This document shows, piece after piece, positions 16,052 to 23,011 of a stretch of 64,000 nucleotides of DNA. Numbering within the stretch: the stretch's first letter is position 1; every line of letters starts with the position of its first letter. The notes below the pieces were generated by a model, which had not been told where the DNA came from, searched no databases, and was given only the letters and a program-made list of their open reading frames with translations. Position numbers and translations under genes: made by a program. Origin of the DNA: Streptomyces sp. CBMA29 (GTDB taxonomy: Bacteria > Actinomycetota > Actinomycetes > Streptomycetales > Streptomycetaceae); NCBI RefSeq assembly GCF_014596445.1, contig NZ_MECL01000041.1, positions 1-64,000 of the forward strand, in the 5' to 3' direction.

Positions 16052-17235
16052 CCGCCCCGCACCGCGTGCTGGTGGTGGGCGCGTCCGCGTCGGGGCTGAC
16101 CACGGTGGAGGCGCTCCGGCGCAAGGGATACACCGGCTCCGTCACCGTCCTCGGCGACGAACCGCACCCGCCGTACGACCGGCCGCCGCTGTCCAAACAG
16201 GTGCTCTCCGGCGCCTGGGAACCGGGCCGCGCCGCCCTGCGTACCGAAGACGTCCTGGCCGCGCTGGACGCCGAATTCGTCCTGGGCGACCCGGCGACCT
16301 CGCTCGACCCGGCCGCGCGGACGGTGCGGACCTCGGCCGGACGCGAACTGTCGGCGGACGCGGTCGTCATCGCCACCGGAGCGCGGCCCCGTACGCTGCC
16401 CGGCCAGGAACACCTGACGGGGGCGCACGTCCTGCGCACCCTGGACGACGCGACCGCCCTGCGAACGGACCTGCTCGCGCGCGGGCGGCTGGTCGTCGTC
16501 GGCGAAGGCGTACTCGGCGCCGAGATCGCGGCCACCGCCACGACCATGGGCGCGGACGTCACGATGACCGGCCCGCAGCCGACTCCGCTCGCGCTCCAGG
16601 TCGGCCCCTTCGTCTCGGGCCTGCTCGCTGATCTGCACACCGAGCGCGGGGTACGGCTGCGCCTGGGCAACGGCGTCACGGGACTGACCGGCCGCGACGG
16701 ACGGGTCAGCGGCGTCCGGCTGGCCTCGGGTGAGGAGCTGCCCGCCGACGTGGTCGTCGTCGCGATCGGCGCGTCCCCCGCCACGCGCTGGCTGGCCGAC
16801 AGCGGCCTGCGCCTCGACAACGGCGTGGTGTGCGACTCCCGGTGCCGCGCGGCCGACGGGATCTACGCGGTCGGAGACGTGGCCCGCTGGCACCACGAAC
16901 ACCTCGGCCGCCTGATCCGTCTGGAGAACCGTACGAACGCCACAGAGCAGGCCATGGCCGTCGCCGCCGCGATCGTGGGGGAGGACCGCCCGTACGTACC
17001 GGTCCCGTACTTCTGGACCGATCAGTTCGACACGAAGATCCAGGCCCACGGCGTGCTGTCCGCAGACGCGGAGGTGGACATCGTCGAGGGCGACGTGGCG
17101 GCCCGGCGCTTCGTGGCCCGCTACCGCAGCGACGGCGTGACCACCGGTGTCCTCGGCTGGAACATGCCCAAGCAGGCCCGCCTGCGCCGTCAGGACATCC
17201 TCGACGCCCTCCCGGCGCCCGCCCCCATCCGCTGA
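16048..17235 (+). CDS. FAD-dependent ferredoxin reductase for the P450 system
   Basis: This 395-residue flavoprotein belongs to the putidaredoxin/rhodocoxin reductase type. FAD binding is shown by VVGASASGLTTVE (about 9-21), the PPYDRPPLSK motif follows, NAD(P) binding by VVGEGVLGAEIA, and the second FAD motif by GIYAVGDVA. The start is GTG 16048, overlapping a small upstream frame. It should pass electrons from NAD(P)H to the ferredoxin encoded 42 bp downstream and on to the P450 at 232-1473. Being in the same regulon as that P450 supports this pairing. Confidence 0.93.
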   Translation: MTAPHRVLVVGASASGLTTVEALRRKGYTGSVTVLGDEPHPPYDRPPLSKQVLSGAWEPGRAALRTEDVLAALDAEFVLGDPATSLDPAARTVRTSAGRELSADAVVIATGARPRTLPGQEHLTGAHVLRTLDDATALRTDLLARGRLVVVGEGVLGAEIAATATTMGADVTMTGPQPTPLALQVGPFVSGLLADLHTERGVRLRLGNGVTGLTGRDGRVSGVRLASGEELPADVVVVAIGASPATRWLADSGLRLDNGVVCDSRCRAADGIYAVGDVARWHHEHLGRLIRLENRTNATEQAMAVAAAIVGEDRPYVPVPYFWTDQFDTKIQAHGVLSADAEVDIVEGDVAARRFVARYRSDGVTTGVLGWNMPKQARLRRQDILDALPAPAPIR

Positions 17236-17277
17236 ACGAGACCACCACCCCCAGCGAACGAGATCAGGAGTGACCCC

Positions 17278-17472
17278 ATGAGGATTGTCGTCGACGCGGA
17301 CAAATGCGTCGCGGCCGGCCAGTGCGTGGCCGCGGCCATGGACGTCTTCGACCAGAACGACCAGGACGGCACGGTCGTCCTGCTCGACCAGAACCCTCCG
17401 CCGGAGCTCGCTGAGGACGTCCGCAACGCGGCGGCGGTCTGCCCCGCGCTCGCGATCAGCATCGAGGAATGA
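17278..17472 (+). CDS. [3Fe-4S] ferredoxin
   Basis: This 64-residue protein is a P450-type ferredoxin. The first cluster ligands lie in CVAAGQC (residues 10 and 16) and the last in VCPALAI. Only three cysteines are placed for a cluster, as expected for a [3Fe-4S] type; the position of the fourth holds a non-cysteine. The C-terminus ISIEE is acidic, as usual for this group. A GGAG ribosome site precedes the ATG. It follows the ferredoxin reductase by 42 bp and should be the electron shuttle to the P450. Confidence 0.93.
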   Translation: MRIVVDADKCVAAGQCVAAAMDVFDQNDQDGTVVLLDQNPPPELAEDVRNAAAVCPALAISIEE

Positions 17473-17561
17473 CGGAACGACGGAACGACGGACCCCCGCG
17501 GACCCCCGCGGGCCCCTGGGGGACGGCGCGGCACGGGACGCAGGACGAACAGGAGTCAGGT

Positions 17562-18488
17562 ATGGACGAGTTCAGTTTCGAAGGACGCGTCGCGGTCGTC
17601 ACCGGCGCGGGCCGCGGCATCGGCAGGGCGCACGCGCGCCTGCTCGCCGAGCGCGGGGCACGGGTCGTCGTCAACGACCTCGGCGGGTCGATGGAGGGCG
17701 AGGGCGCGGACACCGGGCCCGCGCAGAAGGTCGTGGACGAGATCGTCGCGGCGGGCGGGAAAGCCGTCGCCGACACCAACGACGTGTCCACGCAAGCCGG
17801 CGGTGAGGCGATCGTCGCCTCCGCGATCGAGCACTTCGGCCGGATCGACGTGCTCGTCAACAACGCCGGGATCATCCGCTGGGCGGGCCTGCCCGAGGTC
17901 GACCAGGACAATCTGGAGCGGCATCTGGCCGTCCACCTCGTCGGATCGTTCAACACGATGCGCGCCGCCTGGCCGCACTTCGTGGCGCAGCGGTACGGCA
18001 GGGTCGTCCTCACCACGTCCAGCGGGATGTTCGGCCTGGACAACAACCTGTCGTACGCGGCGGCCAAGGCGGGCACCGTCGGTCTCGCCCGCAGCGCGAA
18101 GCTCGCGGGCGCGCCGTACGACATCAAGGTCAACCTGATCGCGCCCGCCGCGATGACCCGCATGGGCGGCGGCCCGCAGGATGAGCCTGATGAGCCCGCA
18201 CAGGCCGCGCCCGGCCGGCCTTACATGCCCTCGGACGCGGTGGCGCCGATGGTGGCCTACCTCGCTCACGAGACCTGCCCGGTCAGCGGTGAGATCTACA
18301 CGGCAGGCGCGGGCCGCTTCGCCCGCGTCTTCATCGCCTCGACCGAGGGGTACGCGCACGAGGAGGGCCCCGCGACGATCGAGGACGTCGCCGAGAACTG
18401 GGACGCGATCAACGACGAGACGGGCTACTACGTGCCCGCCGACCTGATGGCCTGGTCGGCCTCCTTCCTCAAGCACCAGTTCGCGTAG
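17562..18488 (+). CDS. SDR of the 17-beta-HSD4 / (3R)-hydroxyacyl-CoA dehydrogenase type
   Basis: This 308-residue SDR has TGAGRGIG at about residues 13-20, then VVNDLGGSMEGEG, a signature of the dehydrogenase domain of multifunctional beta-oxidation enzyme type 2. NNAG and the active site YAAAKAG follow. ATG 17562 is preceded by AGGAG; a longer frame from 17469 overlaps the ferredoxin stop and lacks homology. It ends the operon. It could act on a 3-hydroxyacyl-CoA after the enoyl-CoA hydratase step, completing beta-oxidation in this island. No thiolase gene lies within the window. Confidence 0.9.
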   Translation: MDEFSFEGRVAVVTGAGRGIGRAHARLLAERGARVVVNDLGGSMEGEGADTGPAQKVVDEIVAAGGKAVADTNDVSTQAGGEAIVASAIEHFGRIDVLVNNAGIIRWAGLPEVDQDNLERHLAVHLVGSFNTMRAAWPHFVAQRYGRVVLTTSSGMFGLDNNLSYAAAKAGTVGLARSAKLAGAPYDIKVNLIAPAAMTRMGGGPQDEPDEPAQAAPGRPYMPSDAVAPMVAYLAHETCPVSGEIYTAGAGRFARVFIASTEGYAHEEGPATIEDVAENWDAINDETGYYVPADLMAWSASFLKHQFA

Positions 18489-18525
18489 GACCGTTGGCCG
18501 CCGTCCGTGACTGACGGATCGTCAA

Positions 18526-18566
18526 CGCACCGCGCCCGGCGGCAGTGTGCCGTCGGGCGCGGTGCG
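18526..18566. terminator. Strong hairpin at the end of block 1
   Basis: A 13-bp perfect stem (18526-18538 with 18554-18566) continues as a further 5-bp stem after one G-T pair, with a 3-base loop. It lies between convergent genes and marks the right end of the P450/Baeyer-Villiger island. Confidence 0.75.
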
Positions 18567-18590
18567 TGATCCGGTCGTGGTCGCCCAGGG

Positions 18591-19115
18591 TCAGGCCCGG
18601 TGGGTGAGGGCGGGTGCGGTGTGGGGTGTGGGCTGGACGCGGCTGCGTATGAAGATGGTGGCGAGGCGTGTCACGACTTCGGTGAGGGCCATGAGGACGA
18701 AGGCCGCGACCCATGCCTGATCGCTGGTGATGTGGTGGGCGATGCTGAAGCGGGCGACCTGGTGGGCGCCGCCGGCGTGTTCGGTCCACAACTGGAAGCC
18801 CATCCGTGCGCCCATGCCGGCCACCCACAAGATCGCGGAGACGGCGCCGGCCTTGATGAGGATGTGCTCGCCGGCGGTCCGGATGCGGGTGTAGACGCCG
18901 CCGGCGATGCCGAGTGCGGCGCCGACGCCCATCAGTGTTCCGATGAGCACCAGGTCGTTGCCCGCGGTGGGAATGGTGTCCAGATACGAGTGGGCGACGA
19001 ACGCCACGATGCCCAGCGGGATCAGGAAGGTCTTGAGGTCGAGCCGGCCTTCCCGCAGTTGCCGGAAGACGACGAGGAGGAGAGCGATGTCGGTGATCCA
19101 CTCGGTCGATGTCAT
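18591..19115 (-). CDS. Small membrane protein of unknown function (DUF1453-like)
   Basis: This 174-residue protein has four or five hydrophobic helices: WITDIALLLVVF, FLIPLGIVAFVAH, LIGTLMGVGAALGIAGG, AGAVSAILWVAGMGA and AFVLMALTEVVTRLA. It resembles small actinomycete membrane proteins sometimes grouped with DUF1453, but I do not recognise a function. The start is uncertain: ATG 19115 gives a sensible N-terminus, GTG 19148 is possible, and neither has a good ribosome site. It lies between the two catabolic blocks and does not obviously belong to either. Confidence 0.65.
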   Translation of the reverse strand: MTSTEWITDIALLLVVFRQLREGRLDLKTFLIPLGIVAFVAHSYLDTIPTAGNDLVLIGTLMGVGAALGIAGGVYTRIRTAGEHILIKAGAVSAILWVAGMGARMGFQLWTEHAGGAHQVARFSIAHHITSDQAWVAAFVLMALTEVVTRLATIFIRSRVQPTPHTAPALTHRA

Positions 19116-19209
19116 GCCCCAAGACTGCTGCGACCAGCCACGAAACACCTGGACCCACGGGTGGAACCAAGGGTGGAGACGACTCCCGCCCCGCCCTCCA
19201 CCCGGTGGG

Positions 19210-19680
19210 TCAGCGGTGGACCCAGCCGTAGTCGCACCAGAAGGTCTTGAGTTTGCTGACGGGCACGCCCCACGTCTCGATGTAGGTGACGCCCTCGGGT
19301 CCGGCCGTCATCGTGTAAGGCGTGCCCGCCCGGCTGGTGAAAAAGCTGCCGGCGCCGACGCGCACGCTCTCCGGCTTCTCCGGGTCTCCGAATTCTATGA
19401 GGTACTCGCCTTTGAGTATGAGCACGGTCTCGTCGATGTTGTGGCTGTGTCGCGGAACCATGAATCCCGGCACGACCCGCAGAGGATTCCGGTTGAATAC
19501 GGGAAGACCGATCGGTTGAGTGGTGACCCACATCGAATCGCCGAATGTCGCCGCGAAATCCACCGGTGCGTCGGAAAGCGGCCGGCCGTCCTCCCAGAGG
19601 TAGGACGGGTTGTTCTGCTGGTCCAACGGCATCGGGATCCACCCGTCGGCGTCTACCAGGTTATCCAGGGAAATCGACAT
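19210..19680 (-). CDS. Cupin-domain protein, copy 1
   Basis: This 156-residue single-domain cupin has the metal-binding first motif PRHSHNIDETVLILKG (H, H, E ligands visible) and a second motif GAGSFFTSRAGTPYTM. The N-terminus NLVDADGWIPMPLDQQNNPS matches that of the divergent cupin at 19821, so the two are paralogues. No clear ribosome site is visible before ATG 19680, so it may be leaderless or weakly translated. It could be a small dioxygenase, isomerase or binding protein for an aromatic intermediate. The genes share a 140-bp control region with a weak copy of the 17-bp palindrome of block 2. Confidence 0.85.
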   Translation of the reverse strand: MSISLDNLVDADGWIPMPLDQQNNPSYLWEDGRPLSDAPVDFAATFGDSMWVTTQPIGLPVFNRNPLRVVPGFMVPRHSHNIDETVLILKGEYLIEFGDPEKPESVRVGAGSFFTSRAGTPYTMTAGPEGVTYIETWGVPVSKLKTFWCDYGWVHR

Positions 19681-19723
19681 GCACGGAGGATATGGTGAGC
19701 CCTCCGGGATCTGTCGCGGCGCC

Positions 19724-19740
19724 GTCCCGGTGAATGGAAC
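19724..19740. promoter_or_regulatory. Weak copy of the block 2 palindromic operator
   Basis: GTCCCGGTGAATGGAAC matches the block 2 consensus ATTCCGYYTRRTGGAAY in the right half and partly in the left. It lies between the two divergent cupin genes, where an operator would be expected. Confidence 0.35.
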
Positions 19741-19820
19741 GCTTTCGTGAGATCCGGCGCCGTTCCGCCCAGCGGGATCGTGTGTTGCCCTTGGTGGAAC
19801 GGACGGCGAATCCTGTTCTC

Positions 19821-20279
19821 GTGCCTATATTCTTCACCAATCTCGCCGATGACGACGGGTGGGAAACACTCCACTTCGACCAGGCTGATCCGAGCTTCTA
19901 CTGGAACGACGGCGGCACGTTCGAGGCCGCGCCGGTCGACATCGCCAGGACCTTCGACGGGGCGATGTGGGCTTCGACGCGGATCGAACCCGCCTTCAAA
20001 TGGCGGGGACGGCGTATTCGCCCCGGGTTCACCCTGCCCAAACGACACCACAATCTGCCGCAGCTCATCATCGTCGTCGACGGAGACCTCACGGTCGGAA
20101 CCGAGGACGGACAACGGACCGATCACGTGGGCGCCGGCGGATTCTTCACCGCCGAGGCAGACACGCCGTACGTCCTCACCGCGGGTCACCGGGGCGCGAC
20201 GTACACGGAGTGCTGGGACGAGCCCATGGCGCTGGTCGAAACCACGTGGCACGACGACTCGCACTGGGTGCGCCGGTGA
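19821..20279 (+). CDS. Cupin-domain protein, copy 2
   Basis: This 152-residue cupin is a paralogue of the divergent gene: NLADDDGWETLHFDQADPSFYWNDG aligns from the same distance to the start. I therefore prefer GTG 19821 over the in-frame ATG 19734, which falls inside a possible operator. The metal motif is altered: PKRHHNLPQLIIVVDG has glutamine where copy 1 has the glutamate ligand and a shifted first histidine. It may have lost metal or changed function. It is followed after 66 bp by the extradiol dioxygenase. Confidence 0.8.
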   Translation: MPIFFTNLADDDGWETLHFDQADPSFYWNDGGTFEAAPVDIARTFDGAMWASTRIEPAFKWRGRRIRPGFTLPKRHHNLPQLIIVVDGDLTVGTEDGQRTDHVGAGGFFTAEADTPYVLTAGHRGATYTECWDEPMALVETTWHDDSHWVRR

Positions 20280-20345
20280 GACCACGGCCGGATCGCGTTG
20301 ACCAGTTCTGTTGATCAGTTCTTTGGCACTGAAAGGAGTACCTGA

Positions 20346-21209
20346 ATGCCGATTCATTCGCTCGGATATTTGAGGCTGGAATCGACCGACCTCGAAGCCT
20401 GGAAGACCTTCGCGGGTGACTTCCTCGGGCTGATGCCGGTGGCCGGTGAGGAAAACGATTCGCTGCGGTACCGGATGGACGACTATCCGCCCAGGCTCGT
20501 CGTCTCCCCGGGCTCCGAGAGCAGGATGACCGCACTGGGGCTTGAGGTCCTGAACGAGCGCGACATGCGCCGGATCGCGAGCGAGGTGGCGAGCACCGGC
20601 ATCAAGGTGGTCGAGGGGACGGACGCGGAGAGCGACCAGCGCCGCGTCACCGGTTTCGTCCGCTTCGACGATCCGGGCGGCAACCCGATCGAACTCTTCT
20701 ACGGTCCGGTCCTGGACCACGTGCCGGTCCGGCTGCCCGCCGTGAGCGCGTTCGTGACCGGCGACATGGGCATGGGCCACGTCATCGTCACGGGCGAGTC
20801 CGGCCGGGCGCTGAAGGAGTTCTACACCGATGTGCTCGGCTTCTACGAGCGCAACACCATGGGCGGCCGTGACCGCACGGTGTGGTTCCTCAGCTCCAAC
20901 GACCGACACCACACCATTGGTGTGACGTCGGCGCCCGGACCGGGCAGGCTGATCCACCTCATGCTCGAGGCGGCGAGCCTGGACGACGTCGGGCGAGCAC
21001 TGGACCGGGCCGACACGCTCGGGGTCCCGCTGATGAACACCCTCGGCAAGCACACGAACGACCGCATGGTCTCGTTCTATGTGTACTCGCCGGAGCGGTA
21101 CGCGATCGAGTTCGGCTTCGACGGCCTTCGTGTCGAGGGCGAGCAGCCGACCTACGAGATCACCGAAGGTGCTTTCTGGGGGCACAAGTTCACCCCTCCG
21201 CCGGCCTGA
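20346..21209 (+). CDS. Type I extradiol ring-cleavage dioxygenase (BphC/HsaC-like)
   Basis: This 287-residue two-domain VOC enzyme should open a catechol ring next to the hydroxyl groups, using Fe(II) and O2. The ligands expected from biphenyl-2,3-diol dioxygenase are in place: His145 in GMGHVIV, His204 in RLIHLMLE and Glu255 in YAIEFGF. The second-sphere residues His189 (DRHHT), His236 (KHTND) and Tyr245 also match. AAAGGAG precedes the ATG. It acts before the meta-cleavage hydrolase at 27813-28685. The N-terminal domain is the usual non-catalytic copy. The substrate is unknown. Confidence 0.93.
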   Translation: MPIHSLGYLRLESTDLEAWKTFAGDFLGLMPVAGEENDSLRYRMDDYPPRLVVSPGSESRMTALGLEVLNERDMRRIASEVASTGIKVVEGTDAESDQRRVTGFVRFDDPGGNPIELFYGPVLDHVPVRLPAVSAFVTGDMGMGHVIVTGESGRALKEFYTDVLGFYERNTMGGRDRTVWFLSSNDRHHTIGVTSAPGPGRLIHLMLEAASLDDVGRALDRADTLGVPLMNTLGKHTNDRMVSFYVYSPERYAIEFGFDGLRVEGEQPTYEITEGAFWGHKFTPPPA

Positions 21210-21239
21210 TCCGTGCGCCAGACCTGATCCGGACGCGAG

Positions 21240-21289
21240 AAGGGAAGGGTTTTCCTCACCGGTCGGCCGTGAGCGGAGACCCTTCCCTT
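21240..21289. terminator. Bidirectional hairpin between convergent genes
   Basis: AAGGGAAGGGT (21240-21250) pairs perfectly with 21279-21289, and an inner CTCAC/GTGAG stem extends it. It lies between the extradiol dioxygenase and the HepT-like gene. Confidence 0.65.
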
Positions 21290-21293
21290 GCAT

Positions 21294-21345
21294 GTCCGTC
21301 CTCGTGTGTCCGTCCTTGTGCGCCCGTCCTCGTGCGTCCTCGTGC
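21294..21345. repeat. Degenerate 14-bp tandem repeat
   Basis: Three 14-base units close to GTCCGTCCTCGTGT, plus a shortened fourth unit, follow the hairpin and run almost to the stop codon of the HepT-like gene. No coding role is visible. Confidence 0.6.
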
Positions 21346-21356
21346 GTCCGGGCAGC

Positions 21357-21803
21357 CTAGGAGCGCAGCCCCGCCCACTCCGCGACTTGCCGGGCGTACT
21401 CGCGGTACCCGGACATCGCGTCGGACACGATGGCCTCGATCGCCTCCGGCTCGCTGTCCAGGTGGAGTTGCACCAGGACGTTGTGCGGGCCCTCTTCCGG
21501 CGCAAGCGCGGTCGCGAGCCGTTCGTCGACCAGGCCCGCTTCCCTGGCCGCGCCGAACGAAGCGGCGGAGGTCGACGGCGCCTGCCCCAGGACCACCCAC
21601 GCGACGTGCCGGTTGATCGCGAACGCCAGGTTGTCGAGGATCGCCAGCATCCGCTCGACCGCCGCCCCGGTCGCCGGGTCCCGGTCCAGACAAGCGACGC
21701 TGAGCCGCCCGGCCGATTCCAGTCGCTCGATCGACTTGCGCATGGTGATGAGCCGGTGCTCTATCGCGTTTTTGTCCAAGGCGACACCGTTCGATGTGGT
21801 CAC
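21357..21803 (-). CDS. HepT-like (DUF86) HEPN protein with a degenerate active site
   Basis: This 148-residue helical protein matches the DUF86/HepT family in order and spacing: DKNAIEHRLITMRKSIERLE at the start, FAINRHVAW in the middle, then SFGAAREAGLVDERLATALA. HepT toxins carry an RNase motif R-x4-H-x-Y near the position of GPHNVLVQLHL. Here the residues read H-x4-Q-x-H, so the motif is lost. No MNT-type nucleotidyltransferase antitoxin gene lies beside it. GTG 21803 follows AGGA; TTG or a later start is possible. It is therefore probably not an active toxin and may have a new role in this catabolic block. Confidence 0.75.
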   Translation of the reverse strand: MTTSNGVALDKNAIEHRLITMRKSIERLESAGRLSVACLDRDPATGAAVERMLAILDNLAFAINRHVAWVVLGQAPSTSAASFGAAREAGLVDERLATALAPEEGPHNVLVQLHLDSEPEAIEAIVSDAMSGYREYARQVAEWAGLRS

Positions 21804-21843
21804 CTCGGCATCCTGGCACAGCTTTCCCGCAATTCATCCCCAT

Positions 21844-21860
21844 ATTCCGCCTGATGGAAC
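21844..21860. promoter_or_regulatory. Block 2 palindromic operator (divergent HepT-like / VOC genes)
   Basis: ATTCCGCCTGATGGAAC is an inverted repeat ATTCC-N7-GGAAC matching the consensus. A partial second copy (CGCCCGGTGGAAT) overlaps its right end. It lies between two divergent genes and could control both. Confidence 0.6.
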
Positions 21861-21962
21861 GCCCGGTGGAATCCGCTGACGCCCGACGGCAGAGTTTTCC
21901 CGATCCGGCGTGGTGACGAACAGCAATGACGCGCGGCGCCGCCGCCGGGAAAGGAACAGCAG

Positions 21963-22517
21963 ATGCGAGCGTTCAGTGACCTCTTCCGGGATTTCATCCA
22001 ACTCGGTTACGTGACCGACGACATCGACGCCGCTGCGTCGTACCTGGAGTCGAGCCTGGGGACGGTGGAGTGCGTCAGGCACTACAAGTCGTCGCTGGGC
22101 GGCGGGCGCCCCCCGTCCGCCGACGAACCGGGGACCTCCGACTTCGTGGTCGTGGACGGCGTTCCGGCCGACGAATGGGTTATCGACGTGGCCCTGGTCA
22201 ACGCGGGGCCGACCAACATCGAGATCATCCGCCCCGTCGGGGGAGCGGTCGCCCTCTACCGTCGTGCCGTCCGGCCCGGTGTGCCGGCGACGCTGCACCA
22301 TGTGGCCTTCCGTGTAGCGGACTTCGACGAGGCGTCGGCGCTCGTCACGAGGTCCGGCAAGTCCTGGGCGCAGTACGGGCGCAGCGGTCCCATCCGCTTC
22401 GGCTACCTCGATCTCACCGCGGAACTGGGCCACTTCGTCGAAATCATGGAGTACGCGGGGGAGGGCACGTCGCCGTTCGCGCATCTCGAGGCGGCGTCGA
22501 ACGCGAGCCGGAGCTGA
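21963..22517 (+). CDS. Small VOC-superfamily protein (glyoxalase/dioxygenase-like)
   Basis: This 184-residue protein has one VOC domain with FIQLGYVTDDIDAAASYLESSLG at the start, LHHVAFRVADFDEA in the middle and LGHFVEIMEY at the end. The histidine and glutamate at these places are the usual VOC metal ligands. It resembles glyoxalase-like PF13669 proteins found beside steroid and aromatic degradation genes. AAAGGAA precedes the ATG. It may isomerise or cleave a pathway intermediate, or act as a small helper. I cannot assign a reaction. Confidence 0.82.
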   Translation: MRAFSDLFRDFIQLGYVTDDIDAAASYLESSLGTVECVRHYKSSLGGGRPPSADEPGTSDFVVVDGVPADEWVIDVALVNAGPTNIEIIRPVGGAVALYRRAVRPGVPATLHHVAFRVADFDEASALVTRSGKSWAQYGRSGPIRFGYLDLTAELGHFVEIMEYAGEGTSPFAHLEAASNASRS

Positions 22518-22577
22518 ACCGCCCGCGCCCCGGCGGGAGAACCACCTCGCTGCGGAGACCACGGCCGGAGACGGCTG

Positions 22578-22594
22578 ATTCCGTTTAGTGGAAT
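22578..22594. promoter_or_regulatory. Block 2 palindromic operator, in front of the ferredoxin-Rieske operon
   Basis: ATTCCGTTTAGTGGAAT is a near-perfect inverted repeat ATTCC-N7-GGAAT, 86 bp before the ferredoxin start. It is one of the two best copies of the motif. Confidence 0.65.
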
Positions 22595-22680
22595 AGCCGG
22601 TGGACGGTCCGCGCCGCCCGAGGAAAAGTCGTTACTGACACTGACCGCCGTGCAATGTCGAATGGCGAGAGGCAAGGCCG

Positions 22681-22968
22681 ATGAGCGACGAGGAAGAGGT
22701 ACGGGTGTGGATCGATCAGAAGCTCTGCACCGGTGACGGCCTGTGTGTGCAGGTCGCACCCGACGTCTTCGAATTCGGCGGCGACGGGTTGGCCTACGTG
22801 AAGGACGAGAACGACGGGGACCTGCTGATGGCGGAGGGGGCCCAGGCCGATGTCTCCCACCGGCTGCGCCTCGACGTGATCGACGCCGCCGACGAATGCC
22901 CCGGCAACTGTATCCACGTGGTCCGGCGCCTGGACGGAGCCGAGATAGCCGGCCCGGAAGCGGGCTGA
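22681..22968 (+). CDS. Ferredoxin for the Rieske oxygenase
   Basis: This 95-residue protein is a [3Fe-4S] or [4Fe-4S] ferredoxin. The cluster motif CTGDGLC places cysteines at residues 16 and 22, with CPGNC near the end. An insert between them (DGDLLMAEGAQADVSHRLRL) makes it longer than the P450 ferredoxin of block 1. AGAGGCAAGG precedes the ATG. It lies directly before the oxygenase gene and should pass electrons to it, most likely from the FNR-like reductase at 29819-30802. Confidence 0.9.
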   Translation: MSDEEEVRVWIDQKLCTGDGLCVQVAPDVFEFGGDGLAYVKDENDGDLLMAEGAQADVSHRLRLDVIDAADECPGNCIHVVRRLDGAEIAGPEAG

Positions 22969-23011
22969 AGCACGTTCGCAGAAGAACGAAATGGTGGAGG
23001 AGTGATTTTCG

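Noticed and set aside
19692..19733. A 13-codon frame (MVSPPGSVAAPSR) before the second cupin, with GGAGG upstream
   Set aside because: The ribosome site is only 2 bases from the ATG, and the frame overlaps a possible operator; no sign of coding.
19734..19820. Extension of the second cupin to ATG 19734
   Set aside because: The extra 29 residues have no match in the paralogue, whose start aligns with GTG 19821, and the ATG lies inside a possible operator.
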